19,458 nt of DNA from Chloroflexota bacterium. GTDB lineage: Bacteria > Chloroflexota > Dehalococcoidia > UBA2979. The stretch is taken from NCBI GenBank assembly GCA_027592975.1, contig JAQCJS010000001.1, positions 1 to 19,458 on the forward strand, read 5' to 3'. The position numbers were made by a program, and so were the translations under genes. Each line of letters begins with the position of its first letter. Position 1 is the first letter of the stretch. The notes under the pieces were generated by a model. That model searched no databases and was not told where the DNA came from. It saw only the letters and a list, made by a program, of their open reading frames with translations. This document shows, piece after piece, positions 7,443-14,954 of this stretch.

Positions 7443-8414
7443 CTAACGCTCCGCCACTGCCGGGTCACCGAGGAGCGAGGCGACGAACGAGCGCGGCTCG
7501 AACGTGGCCAGGTCCTCCGCGCGCTGACCGACACCGACGAAGCGCACCGGCAACCCGAACTCCTTCGCGATCGCGAAGACGATGCCGCCCTTTCCGGTGC
7601 CGTCCAGCTTGGTCAGCATCACGCTGGTGACGTCCACCGCTTCCGCAAACGCCCGTGCCTGCGACAGCCCGTTCTGACCGGTCGTCGCATCCAGGACCAG
7701 CAACACCTCGTCTGGCCCTCGCGGGACGTGACGCTCGATCACGCGCCGCACCTTGGACAGCTCGGCCATCAGGTTCTGCTTGTTCTGCAGCCGCCCCGCT
7801 GTATCAATCAGCACGACGTCCGCACCTCGGGCCTGTGCCGCCTGCACCGCATCGAACGCCACGGCCGCCGGGTCCGCGCCCTGTTCCTGCGCCACGACCT
7901 CGAAGCCAACGCGCGCGCCCCACTCCTGGATCTGCTCGATGGCAGCCGCGCGGAACGTGTCGCCCGCAGCCGCGACGACGCGCTTCCCCTCCTGCTGATA
8001 GGCATGGGCGAGGCGGCCGATCGCAGTCGTCTTGCCGGTGCCGTTCACCCCGACCACCAGCACGATCTGCGGCGCCGGCGGTGCCTCGGCGTCGGGCGGT
8101 AGCGGGCCCCAGAGCCGTCCGCGCGGCTCGTCGACGGCTTCGAGGATCGCGATCAACTCCCGCGCCAGCGCCGCGCGTACGTCGTCTGCCTTGCGGAGGT
8201 TCATCGACCGGACACGTTCGACGAGCTCGAGCGTCGTCTGAACGCCGACGTCGGCACCGATGAGCACCTCTTCGAGCGACTCCCAGGTCGCCTCGGTGAC
8301 GTCGGCCGCGAAGACCTCGCTGAGGCGGCCGATCATCGACCGGCGCGTCCGCTCGAGCGCGACATCGGTCGCGACCTCAGCCTCCCGGTTGCGTCCACGT
8401 CCGAACAGCGGCAC
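7443..8414 (-). CDS. ftsY: Signal recognition particle receptor FtsY
   Basis: SRP receptor GTPase that docks ribosome-SRP complexes at the membrane for co-translational insertion, fitting the polytopic proteins encoded just downstream. From GTG 8414 it has 323 residues: a helical N domain at about 20-95, then the G domain with P-loop GVNGTGKT at 122-129, DTFRAAAIEQ (the SRP-GTPase-specific insertion box region), DTAGRLQNKQ, TKLDGTGKGG and the C-terminal GVGQRAEDL. The long acidic A domain of E. coli FtsY is absent, as in many Gram-positives and Chloroflexota. The frame is open to 8492, but the GGGGGAGG at 8426-8419 sits 4 nt before GTG 8414 and the resulting N-terminus (VPLFGRG) resembles the family's M-x-LF-x-R start. 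SRP54 (Ffh) is excluded by the absence of a methionine-rich M domain. Confidence 0.95.
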   Translation of the reverse strand: MPLFGRGRNREAEVATDVALERTRRSMIGRLSEVFAADVTEATWESLEEVLIGADVGVQTTLELVERVRSMNLRKADDVRAALARELIAILEAVDEPRGRLWGPLPPDAEAPPAPQIVLVVGVNGTGKTTAIGRLAHAYQQEGKRVVAAAGDTFRAAAIEQIQEWGARVGFEVVAQEQGADPAAVAFDAVQAAQARGADVVLIDTAGRLQNKQNLMAELSKVRRVIERHVPRGPDEVLLVLDATTGQNGLSQARAFAEAVDVTSVMLTKLDGTGKGGIVFAIAKEFGLPVRFVGVGQRAEDLATFEPRSFVASLLGDPAVAER

Positions 8415-8418
8415 GGCG

Positions 8419-8426
8419 CCTCCCCC
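8419..8426 (-). promoter_or_regulatory. Shine-Dalgarno selecting the ftsY start
   Basis: Minus strand GGGGGAGG followed by CGCC and GTG 8414. It is the strongest ribosome site near the 5' end of the frame and argues against the longer 349-residue reading from 8492, which would run through the inverted repeat at 8462-8500. Confidence 0.7.
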
Positions 8427-8461
8427 GTCATGCCTCACGAGCAGGCAGAGATACTGAGACA

Positions 8462-8500
8462 GTTGAGCGGTGCCCGGATCGTACCCGAGCACCGCTCAAC
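8462..8500 (-). terminator. 12-bp perfect inverted repeat between smc and ftsY
   Basis: Arms 8462-8473 (GTTGAGCGGTGC) and 8489-8500 are exact reverse complements. Inside, after one mismatch, three more pairs (8475-8477 with 8485-8487) leave a 7-nt loop. It begins 44 nt after the smc stop. On the minus strand it is followed by TGTCTCAGTATCTCT, pyrimidine-rich but not a clean T-run, so termination may be partial. Alternatives are an RNase processing site or a protein-binding site tuning smc against ftsY. Confidence 0.55.
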
Positions 8501-8543
8501 ACTTCATGCGCGGCAACACGTCCGTGCCCGGCGGACTATCCCG

Positions 8544-11500
8544 TCACGAGGCCCGGGGCAGATCCGCCAGCCGCAGCGACAGCACCTGGCTGGTGGAGTC
8601 GTCCCCCATCGAGATCCCGTAGATCGCATCCCCCGCCTCGATCGTCCGGCGGTTGTGCGAGATCACGACGAACTGTGTGCGGTCGCGGAGCTCAAGGAGC
8701 GTGTCCACGAACCGGGCTACGTTCGCCTCATCGAGCGCGGCGTCCACCTCGTCCAGCACGACCATCGGCGCGGGGTTGACGGACAGCAGCGCGAAGAGCA
8801 GCGCCACGGAGGTCATCGACCGCTCCCCACCCGAGAGCACCGCCATGTTGCTGATCCGCTTGCCCGGCGGCTGAGCGAAGATGTCCACCCCTGGCTCGGA
8901 GTCACCATCCTCAGCGTCCGGCTCCAGCAGGCGGAGTTCCGCCTGGCCGCCACCGAAGAACCGTGTGAAGTACATCCCGAAGCGCTCGTTGACGACGTGG
9001 AAGGTCTCCACGAAGCGCTCGCGGATCAGCTTCTTCAGGTCGCGGACCGCCTCACGCAGTTCCGCTTCCGCGGCCTCCAGGTCCGCAACCTGGGTCGTCA
9101 GGAAGTCGAATCGCTCCTGCTCGGCGCCCAGGTCCTCGAGGGCTTCCACGTTCACCGGCCCGAGGGCGCGGATCTCCGCGCGCAGGTCCGTGATCCGCTC
9201 GCGTAGCGCCGCCACGTCGACCTCCGCGGCACCCCGCACCGGCATGCTCGCGACGAGCCCCGCCTCGTCCCCGTCCTCGCCCTCATCGAAGTCATCACCC
9301 TCAGCGCGCGGCGGAGCAGGCGACTCGGCCTTCGGCAGCAGTTTCACCGCGTCGTCCGGCATGACCTCCATGCCCTCCTCCGTGATCTCACGGTCGAGTG
9401 ACTGGACTCGCTCCACGGCGCGCCGGAGGCGATTCTCGGACTCCAGCAACTCGCGCTCGGCGGCCAACAGCAGGCGCTGTGCGTCACCGCGGCTTGCCGC
9501 GAGCTCATGCTCTTCGCCGGACAGCTCCGCGACGGCCGCGTGCGCCGGGCCAATGCGCCCCTGCACGTCCGTGCGCTCCGTGCGGAAGTTGGCCTGCCGC
9601 TCGCGGCGGTCGCGCAGCGTCAACTCCAGGTCTTCCTGCTCGCGCCGGATCTGCTCCAGTTGACCGCGCCGCTCCTGTAATTGGGCGATCGCCTGCGCCC
9701 GGGCGGCGGTGCGCTCGTCGCGCTGCGCTACGAGGGCACGCCGCTCGGCCTCGACGCCGGCGACGCCGTGCGTCGCGGCCGTAACTCGCTCTGCAACCTC
9801 ATCGCGCTCCGTGCCCACGGCTGTGGAACGATCGCGGAGGACAACGATCTGCCCTGCTACCTCCGCGACCGTCGCGGCCGCGGACTCCAGCCGCTGTGCG
9901 AGTTCGTCCTGGCGAGAGGCGTCCGCGGGGTCTTCTTCCAGGCGGCGCGCCAGCGACCGCAACTCTGAGTCGATCTCTGCCTGCCGTCGCTCGAGGGCTG
10001 CGCGCTCCCCTGCCTGCTGCCGGCGGGCCTCCTCCGCTTCGTCGACAAGCCCACGAGCGGCCGCCATCGCCTCCTGCGCCTGATCTACCTGCGCGATCGC
10101 CTGCTCGACACGGGCTCGCGCCGGTGCGACCGCGACTTCCGCCGCCTCGACCTGCGCCGGAAGCCCCTCGAGCTCTCGCTGGATCGAGAAGCGCTCCGAC
10201 ATGCCACCGGCCCGGCCGCCATAAAGGGCGCCACCGGGGCGGAGCAGCGTGCCGTCCTTCGTGACCACGGAGCCAAGTCCACGCGTGATCATCTGCTCCG
10301 CGACGCGCATGTCCTCCACGACGATGACACGGCCGAGGAGTGTGTCGACGAGCGGGCGGAACTTCTGCTCACACCGCACGAGCCGCGCCGCGATCCCGAT
10401 CACGCCGCGCTCGTTGAACAGGTTGATCGGGTACCGGTGCTCCATCTTCTGGAGCGGATACACGGTGGCGGTCCCGGCGCCCTCTTCGCGGAGGTAGGCG
10501 AGCGCCGCGACGGCGTCCTCGTATTTCTCAACGACGACGGCGGACAGGTGCTCTGCGAGCGCCGCCTCGATCGCAGCCTCCAACCCATCCGGAACGCGGA
10601 TGAGTCGCGCGACCGCGTCGATGACGCCAGAAAGCGGGTGCTCGTCACCGTCCGGGGCAGGCTGCGCCTTCGCCTCGATGAGCGCGTGCGCTCCGCCCGT
10701 CGCGGACGGGAGCGACTCCTGCAACCGCTCGATGAGCGCCTGCCGCTCACGCAGCATCTTCGCCCTGTCCTCGGCCTCGCGGAGTGCGGCACGCGCCGAC
10801 TCCAGGTCGCGCCGGGCCTCGTCGAGGCGGCGCTCTGCCGCTTCGCGGCGCTCCCGTGTCATGCGCGCTGCAGTGGCCCGCGCATCTGCCTCCTGCTCGT
10901 GCGCGGCCAGCAGGCGCCGCTGCTCGACCGCCTCCACCTGCAGCGCTTCGATGGCGGCACGCGCCTCGGTCACCTCGGCCGCACGCCGCTGCCGGCGGGC
11001 CTGCTCCTCCACGATGCGCCGCTGGAGGTCGTCCCGCTCGGCCTCGAGGCGGGCACGACGGGCCTCGGCCTCTGCGAGTTCGCGCAGCACCGTGCGGGTC
11101 GCCTCGTCGGCGGATGACATCGCGGTGCGCTCCCGCTCCAGCCGGGCCTGCTCCTGCGCGACGCGTGCGTCGAGGGCAGTCAGGAGCGCGTCGAACGATC
11201 CGGTGTCGTCGTCGGGCACATCCGCCTGCGCGATGGCCGCCTCGAGCTCGGTTCGGCGCTCCGCGAGCAACTCGATCCGCTGCTGCGCCAGAGCAACGGC
11301 CTGCTCCAGTCGCAGGCCCTCCTCGGCGAGTTCGCGCTCGCGGCGCTGCAGGACTTCGAGTTCACCGCGACGACCGGCGAGGACGGTATTCAGCTCGCCC
11401 AGGCGTGCCTCGATCTTCGCGTGGGAATCGCGGGCCTCGGCGAACGCTGTGCCCTGCTGGTCGTGCTGCGCCTGCGCCGCCGTCTGCGCCTCACGAGCGG

Positions 11501-12206
11501 ACCGCAGTTCGGACTCGAAGTAGACCTCCAGGGCATCCGACAACTCCCGCGCCAGTTCCTGGTACCGGGCCGCGCGCTTCGACTGCCGCTGGAGGGCACG
11601 GATGCGCGGCTCCACCTCGCGGATCAGCATGCGGACGTGGCCGAGATTGTCGCGCGTCTCCACCATGCGCCGCTCCGAGAGCGTGAGCTGGTGGCGATGG
11701 CGGCGCAGGTCCGCCGCCTCCTCGATCAGCGCACGCCGATCCTGTGGCTTCAGCGCCAGCACCTCGTCCACGAGGCCCTGCGACATGTGCGCGTACGAGT
11801 TCTGCCCCACCTGGGCACGACGGAAGAGGTCCAACACGTCAGCGAGGCGGACCTGCTGCCCGTTGATCAGGTACTCGTTCTCGCCCGACCGGTGCGCCCG
11901 GCGCGTGACCGACACCTCTGAGAAGTCGATCGGCATCCAGCCCTCGGAGTTGTCGAGGAGCAGCGTCACCTCCGCCATGCCCATCTGGCGGCGCTTGTCA
12001 GAGCCCGAGAAGATCACATCCTCAGTCTTGCGGGCGCGCACCTGCTTCTGGGACTGCTCGCCGAGCGCCCAGCGGATCGCGTCCGCGACGTTTGATTTGC
12101 CCGAGCCGTTGGGCCCGGCTACGACGGTCATTCCAGGGCCGAACTCGAACCGCTGCCGATCCGCGAATGCCTTGAAGCCGTGGACTTCTAGCCGTCTGAG
12201 GTACAC
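8544..12206 (-). CDS. smc: Chromosome segregation/condensin ATPase SMC
   Basis: A complete bacterial SMC (1220 residues; usual 1150-1200), the ATPase of the condensin-like complex with ScpA/ScpB that organises the chromosome. N-terminal head: MYLRRLEVHGFKAFA, Walker A GPNGSGKS at 31-38, SQGLVDEVL near 145. Two long coiled-coil arms (roughly 170-500 and 670-950) rich in A, E, R and Q flank a hinge at about 520-660, whose second half ends in the glycine cluster GGALYGGRAGG. C-terminal head: signature LSGGERSMT near 1125 and Walker B MVVLDEVDAALD near 1150. Oddities are EEAADL near 163 where most SMCs have EEAAGI, and an acidic insert near 955-990. It starts at GTG 12206, matching the family N-terminus; no strong Shine-Dalgarno is visible. 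RecN, RecF and Rad50 are excluded by hinge and signature. Confidence 0.96.
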   Translation of the reverse strand: MYLRRLEVHGFKAFADRQRFEFGPGMTVVAGPNGSGKSNVADAIRWALGEQSQKQVRARKTEDVIFSGSDKRRQMGMAEVTLLLDNSEGWMPIDFSEVSVTRRAHRSGENEYLINGQQVRLADVLDLFRRAQVGQNSYAHMSQGLVDEVLALKPQDRRALIEEAADLRRHRHQLTLSERRMVETRDNLGHVRMLIREVEPRIRALQRQSKRAARYQELARELSDALEVYFESELRSAREAQTAAQAQHDQQGTAFAEARDSHAKIEARLGELNTVLAGRRGELEVLQRRERELAEEGLRLEQAVALAQQRIELLAERRTELEAAIAQADVPDDDTGSFDALLTALDARVAQEQARLERERTAMSSADEATRTVLRELAEAEARRARLEAERDDLQRRIVEEQARRQRRAAEVTEARAAIEALQVEAVEQRRLLAAHEQEADARATAARMTRERREAAERRLDEARRDLESARAALREAEDRAKMLRERQALIERLQESLPSATGGAHALIEAKAQPAPDGDEHPLSGVIDAVARLIRVPDGLEAAIEAALAEHLSAVVVEKYEDAVAALAYLREEGAGTATVYPLQKMEHRYPINLFNERGVIGIAARLVRCEQKFRPLVDTLLGRVIVVEDMRVAEQMITRGLGSVVTKDGTLLRPGGALYGGRAGGMSERFSIQRELEGLPAQVEAAEVAVAPARARVEQAIAQVDQAQEAMAAARGLVDEAEEARRQQAGERAALERRQAEIDSELRSLARRLEEDPADASRQDELAQRLESAAATVAEVAGQIVVLRDRSTAVGTERDEVAERVTAATHGVAGVEAERRALVAQRDERTAARAQAIAQLQERRGQLEQIRREQEDLELTLRDRRERQANFRTERTDVQGRIGPAHAAVAELSGEEHELAASRGDAQRLLLAAERELLESENRLRRAVERVQSLDREITEEGMEVMPDDAVKLLPKAESPAPPRAEGDDFDEGEDGDEAGLVASMPVRGAAEVDVAALRERITDLRAEIRALGPVNVEALEDLGAEQERFDFLTTQVADLEAAEAELREAVRDLKKLIRERFVETFHVVNERFGMYFTRFFGGGQAELRLLEPDAEDGDSEPGVDIFAQPPGKRISNMAVLSGGERSMTSVALLFALLSVNPAPMVVLDEVDAALDEANVARFVDTLLELRDRTQFVVISHNRRTIEAGDAIYGISMGDDSTSQVLSLRLADLPRAS

Positions 12207-12282
12207 CTAGGATCCACTTCTGGGGGACCGCCGTGCCACCGGCCGTCCCGTGTTCCCCCGCCCCTGGTTCTCCGATCCGCGC

Positions 12283-12301
12283 CGCGGGTTGCCGCCCCGC
12301 G
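12283..12301 (-). other. GC hairpin just after rnc
   Basis: Six all-GC base pairs (CGCGGG / CCCGCG) with a 7-nt loop begin 6 bases beyond the rnc stop codon, inside the 100-base rnc-smc gap (12207-12306). There is no T-run. It could protect or process the rnc-smc transcript, but so short a GC repeat also occurs by chance in DNA of this composition. No promoter for smc is evident in the rest of the gap. Confidence 0.25.
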
Positions 12302-12306
12302 ACCGG

Positions 12307-13056
12307 CTACTCATCAAGCATCGTGCGCACGCGAGGCAGCGCCTGCCTCGCGGCCTCCTTCTCCGCTTCCTGCTTCGTCCCGGCCCGACCGCGTCCCAGG
12401 AACTCCCCGGCGAGGTGTACCTCTACCGTGAACTGGCGGTCGTGCTCCGGCCCGTCCTGGGCGACGAGCCGGTACTCCGGCCGGCCCAGCTGCTCCTGTG
12501 CCAGTTGCTGCAGGGTGCCCTTCGGGTTCAGGATCCCCGGATCCCGCACCAGCGCCTCGAGTTCGTCGCCGAGCGTCCGGCGGACGAAGTCCATCGCAAC
12601 TCCGTACCCCTGGTCGAGGTAGACGGCGCCAACAACGGCCTCGTAGGCACGCTCCAGGTTGCCCTCGCGCTCACGGCCGCCAGTCTGCTCTTCGCCGCGC
12701 CCGAGGCGTAGCCACGGCCCGAGGTCGAGGACATCAGTCGCCACGCGCGACAGCGTGGGACCGCACACCAGCGCCGACCGCCACTCCGTCAGGCGACCCT
12801 CCTGTACCTGCGGGAACCGCGTATACAGATCCTCGGCCACGATCGCACCGAGGATTGCATCCCCCAGGAACTCCAGCCGCTCGTTCGTCGGGGCAGGATC
12901 CTCGGGGTGCTCATTCGCGAACGATGGATGGGTCAGCGCCGCGTGCAGCAGACGGTGGTCGTTGAACGTCACACCGATATGGGCCTCGAAGGCCGCGACA
13001 TCACCCCCGGGGAGGGGCTGATCCGTGGGAGGTTCTAGAGGAGCCACAATGCTCAC
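12307..13056 (-). CDS. rnc: Ribonuclease III
   Basis: Double-strand-specific endoribonuclease that processes rRNA precursors and some mRNAs. From GTG 13056 it has 249 residues, the normal length. The signature NERLEFLGDAIL gives catalytic E59, E62 and D66. E86 (QEGRL) and E139 (YEAVVGAVYLD) follow. The residue matching E. coli D114, three before that last glutamate, is R136 rather than Asp. A dsRNA-binding domain fills about 180-245 (NPKGTLQQLAQE...GTKQEAEKEAA). The frame extends up to ATG 13155, but that ATG is part of a good -10 box, and the extra 33 residues contain two Cys and two Trp and overlap two stem-loops, so they look untranslated. GTG 13047 is the other reasonable start; neither has a strong Shine-Dalgarno. 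rnc-smc-ftsY is a classic bacterial gene order. Confidence 0.93.
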   Translation of the reverse strand: MSIVAPLEPPTDQPLPGGDVAAFEAHIGVTFNDHRLLHAALTHPSFANEHPEDPAPTNERLEFLGDAILGAIVAEDLYTRFPQVQEGRLTEWRSALVCGPTLSRVATDVLDLGPWLRLGRGEEQTGGREREGNLERAYEAVVGAVYLDQGYGVAMDFVRRTLGDELEALVRDPGILNPKGTLQQLAQEQLGRPEYRLVAQDGPEHDRQFTVEVHLAGEFLGRGRAGTKQEAEKEAARQALPRVRTMLDE

Positions 13057-13148
13057 GCCCGACCCAATCCAGGCGCACGTGCCCCACCCGCACGTACGAT
13101 AGGTATCCAGGAAGGCCGGCAGCGTGTCGGGGAGAAGTCCTGCCGGTT
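13057..13148 (-). promoter_or_regulatory. Structured 5' leader of rnc (two stem-loops)
   Basis: If transcription begins near 13148, the mRNA has about 90 untranslated bases. Stem-loop 1 pairs 13140-13146 with 13116-13122 (7 perfect pairs, CCGGCAG/CTGCCGG, 17-nt loop) at the very 5' end. Stem-loop 2 pairs 13090-13098 with 13074-13082 (9 pairs including one U-G) around a GGGTGGG loop, ending 17 nt before GTG 13056. In E. coli RNase III cleaves its own leader to lower its expression. A similar role here is inference. Confidence 0.4.
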
Positions 13149-13153
13149 TAGCC

Positions 13154-13183
13154 ATCGTAAGAATCGTGCTCGCTGAGTGTCAA
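13154..13183 (-). promoter_or_regulatory. Sigma70-type promoter of the rnc-smc-ftsY unit
   Basis: Minus strand TTGACA (13183-13178, 6/6) and TACGAT (13159-13154, 4/6 with the key T, A and final T) are 18 nt apart, in a locally AT-richer stretch. The predicted start falls in the AAA at 13149-13147. The last two bases of the -10 hexamer belong to the ATG at 13155 that would start the longest rnc frame, so that codon is unlikely to be translated from this promoter. Confidence 0.7.
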
Positions 13184-13189
13184 GAATCG
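13159..13189. repeat. Direct repeat flanking the rnc promoter spacer
   Basis: AAGAATCG occurs at 13159-13166 and again at 13182-13189 in the same orientation, 23 bases apart start to start. One copy touches the -10 box and the other the -35 box of the rnc promoter; CTC follows each copy (after two extra bases in the first). It could be an operator pair read by a repressor, acting also on the divergent cca gene. Two 8-mers alone do not prove this. Confidence 0.35.
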
Positions 13190-13194
13190 CTCAA

Positions 13195-14481
13195 ATGCTT
13201 ATGCGCCCTACGCGTAATGCCCTCCTCGGAGCGCTCGATGCACCGTCGCTCACGTTGCTCAACGCAGCTGACGGAGCCGCGCACGAGGTCGGCATCGGCC
13301 TCTGGCTCGTCGGTGGCGGCGTACGCGACCTGGCGGCACGCCGCCCCCTCCACGACCTCGACCTGGCCTTCTCTGGTGAGTCCGGCGCCTTCGTTGACGC
13401 GATCATGGCGCGGCTACCCGAGGCCGACGTCGCCCGCACCGACCGCTTCGGCACCGCGAGCATCACGTACGATGGCGCGCGCATGGACCTCGCGCGGCTG
13501 CGCGCCGAGCGTTATGTCGTCCCCGGCGCCCTGCCCGAAGTCCGCGCGACCGATCGGATCGATCTCGACCTCGCTCGCCGCGACTTCACCGTGAACGCCG
13601 TCGCGCTCGGGCTCGCCGGTGCGGACGCCGACAACATTGTCGACCCCTTCGAGGGACTGGCGGACCTCGCGGCGCGCCGGCTCCGCGTCCTCCACGAGCG
13701 GTCGTTCATCGACGATGCTACACGCCTGTGGCGCGGAGCCCGGACGGCCGCCCTCTTCGACCTGGAACCGGACGCGACGACGGCACGGCTGATCACGGAA
13801 GGCGCACGGTGGATCGACGAGATCTCCGGGGACCGCCTCTGGAGTGAACTGGCCGCGACGGCACGGCGGGGACGCGCACTCCAGACCGTAGCCCTGCTCG
13901 ATGCCTGGGGCACCTTGGAAGCCGTGCAGCACGGCTTCCGCCTGGCACCCGCCGCACGCGAGGCGCTGAGGCGCCGCCGCGCGATGCCTCCAGAACGGCT
14001 CGCTGCCGTCCTTATCGCCCCTCTGCCCCCACGCGTGCGCACGGGCGTCTTGAGCCGGCTAAGCGTCAGCCGCGCCGCGCGAGGCATCGTTGCCGACACC
14101 GTGCGACTCCTGGAGGCCCGTGGCGAGGAGCCGGAGACACTCAAACCGTTGGAGGGCATCCACGCCGAGGCTCGCATCGCGGCAGCGTGGCTCGCACCTG
14201 CGCGTCAGCGCGAGCTCCAGCGCGCACTGCGACGCTGGGAGCGCACGCGCCCTCACCTGACCGCGAGCGAGCTTGTCGGACTCGGCGTCCCGAGAGGCGC
14301 GGGGCTCGGCATCGCCCTCCGCGGCTTGCGCCGTGCGCGCTTCCTCGCCACTCTGAAGACAGCCGCCGAGGCGCGAACACTGACGCGCCGCGTCGTAGCC
14401 GGCGCGGCGTCGTGGAACACGGCAGGATCGCGCACGCAGAACCGCACCGCTCGCCCGAACAGGCGCGAGGAGGACCGATGA
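13195..14481 (+). CDS. CCA-adding tRNA nucleotidyltransferase / PcnB-family (class II)
   Basis: A nucleotidyltransferase that adds or repairs the 3' CCA of tRNAs, or a related poly(A) polymerase-like enzyme. From ATG 13195 it has 428 residues: LVGGGVRD with the Gly-rich nucleotide loop at 38-45, the two metal-binding aspartates in DLDLAFSG (D54, D56), RRDFTVNA at 128-135, and DDATRLWRGARTAALF near 170, corresponding to the usual 'DPLRxLRAxRFA' block that reads the incoming base. The C-terminal half is helical, Ala/Arg-rich, and shows no HD phosphohydrolase motif. The frame is open from GTG 13177; ATG 13195 and ATG 13201 are alternatives and none has a clear Shine-Dalgarno. It is divergent from rnc, sharing a promoter region of about 40 bases. 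CCA and poly(A) enzymes cannot be separated reliably by sequence in this class. Confidence 0.85.
   Translation: MLMRPTRNALLGALDAPSLTLLNAADGAAHEVGIGLWLVGGGVRDLAARRPLHDLDLAFSGESGAFVDAIMARLPEADVARTDRFGTASITYDGARMDLARLRAERYVVPGALPEVRATDRIDLDLARRDFTVNAVALGLAGADADNIVDPFEGLADLAARRLRVLHERSFIDDATRLWRGARTAALFDLEPDATTARLITEGARWIDEISGDRLWSELAATARRGRALQTVALLDAWGTLEAVQHGFRLAPAAREALRRRRAMPPERLAAVLIAPLPPRVRTGVLSRLSVSRAARGIVADTVRLLEARGEEPETLKPLEGIHAEARIAAAWLAPARQRELQRALRRWERTRPHLTASELVGLGVPRGAGLGIALRGLRRARFLATLKTAAEARTLTRRVVAGAASWNTAGSRTQNRTARPNRREEDR
14468..14473 (+). promoter_or_regulatory. Strong Shine-Dalgarno before the small membrane protein gene
   Basis: AGGAGG lies inside the last codons of the CCA-enzyme gene, 4 nt before ATG 14478. 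It fixes the start at 14478 even though the frame is open from 14187, and supports translational re-initiation at the ATGA overlap. Confidence 0.8.
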
Positions 14482-14954
14482 GCGACGCACGTCGACCACG
14501 CCGCCGCAGGCATGCCAACCGCCCGTCGGGGGCTTCGGACGGCGTCACGGACGGTAGCGAGCAGCGAGGGACGCCGGCCGGTGGCGACGCGGACGCGGGC
14601 GAGAACGACGAGAGCCGACCCTTTGTCCGCATGCGTCGCGTGGACCGCAAGCAGCGCCGCCAGCGGCAGGGGCCGGACCTCGTCCCGCGGCCGCCCAAGA
14701 TGCGATACGTGCTGGTCTTCTTCGCCGGGATCTTCGCCGGGCGCGTCGCCGAGGTGAACTTCGCACCGGAGTTCCTCTCGGCCCTCAGCCTGATTACCTA
14801 CGGGGCGCTGGCACTGGGCATCGCCTGGATGTGGCGCTCCTGGGCGCGGCGCGCGATGGAGCAGCGCCACCTGCAGGCGCAACGCCGCCAGCAGTCCGGG
14901 CAGCAGCGCGGACCGAACAGCCCGCCCCCCTCGGACCGCGGCACCCCGGACTAG
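14478..14954 (+). CDS. Small membrane protein of unknown function with basic N-terminus
   Basis: I do not recognise this 158-residue protein. Residues 1-13 are strongly basic (MSDARRPRRRRHA), followed by an Asp/Glu/Gly-rich low-complexity stretch to about 48 and a second basic patch (RRVDRKQRRQR). Two hydrophobic segments follow: MRYVLVFFAGIFAG near 75-90 and FLSALSLITYGALALGIAWMW near 97-117. The tail is a Gln/Arg-rich cytoplasmic segment. It overlaps the CCA-enzyme gene by ATGA and has its own strong Shine-Dalgarno, so it is a real, co-expressed gene. The positive charges beside the helices suggest both termini are cytoplasmic. A link to tRNA maturation is only positional. It ends 27 bases from the converging acetyltransferase gene, and no convincing terminator lies between. 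Confidence 0.75.
   Translation: MSDARRPRRRRHANRPSGASDGVTDGSEQRGTPAGGDADAGENDESRPFVRMRRVDRKQRRQRQGPDLVPRPPKMRYVLVFFAGIFAGRVAEVNFAPEFLSALSLITYGALALGIAWMWRSWARRAMEQRHLQAQRRQQSGQQRGPNSPPPSDRGTPD

Noticed and set aside
13057..13155. 33-residue N-terminal extension of RNase III
   Set aside because: Its ATG overlaps the -10 box, the predicted transcript starts downstream of it, and the extension is not typical of the family.
14187..14477. Upstream extension of the small membrane protein through the cca gene
   Set aside because: A strong Shine-Dalgarno precedes ATG 14478, and the upstream part is an Arg/Ala/Pro-rich shadow of the cca 3' end.
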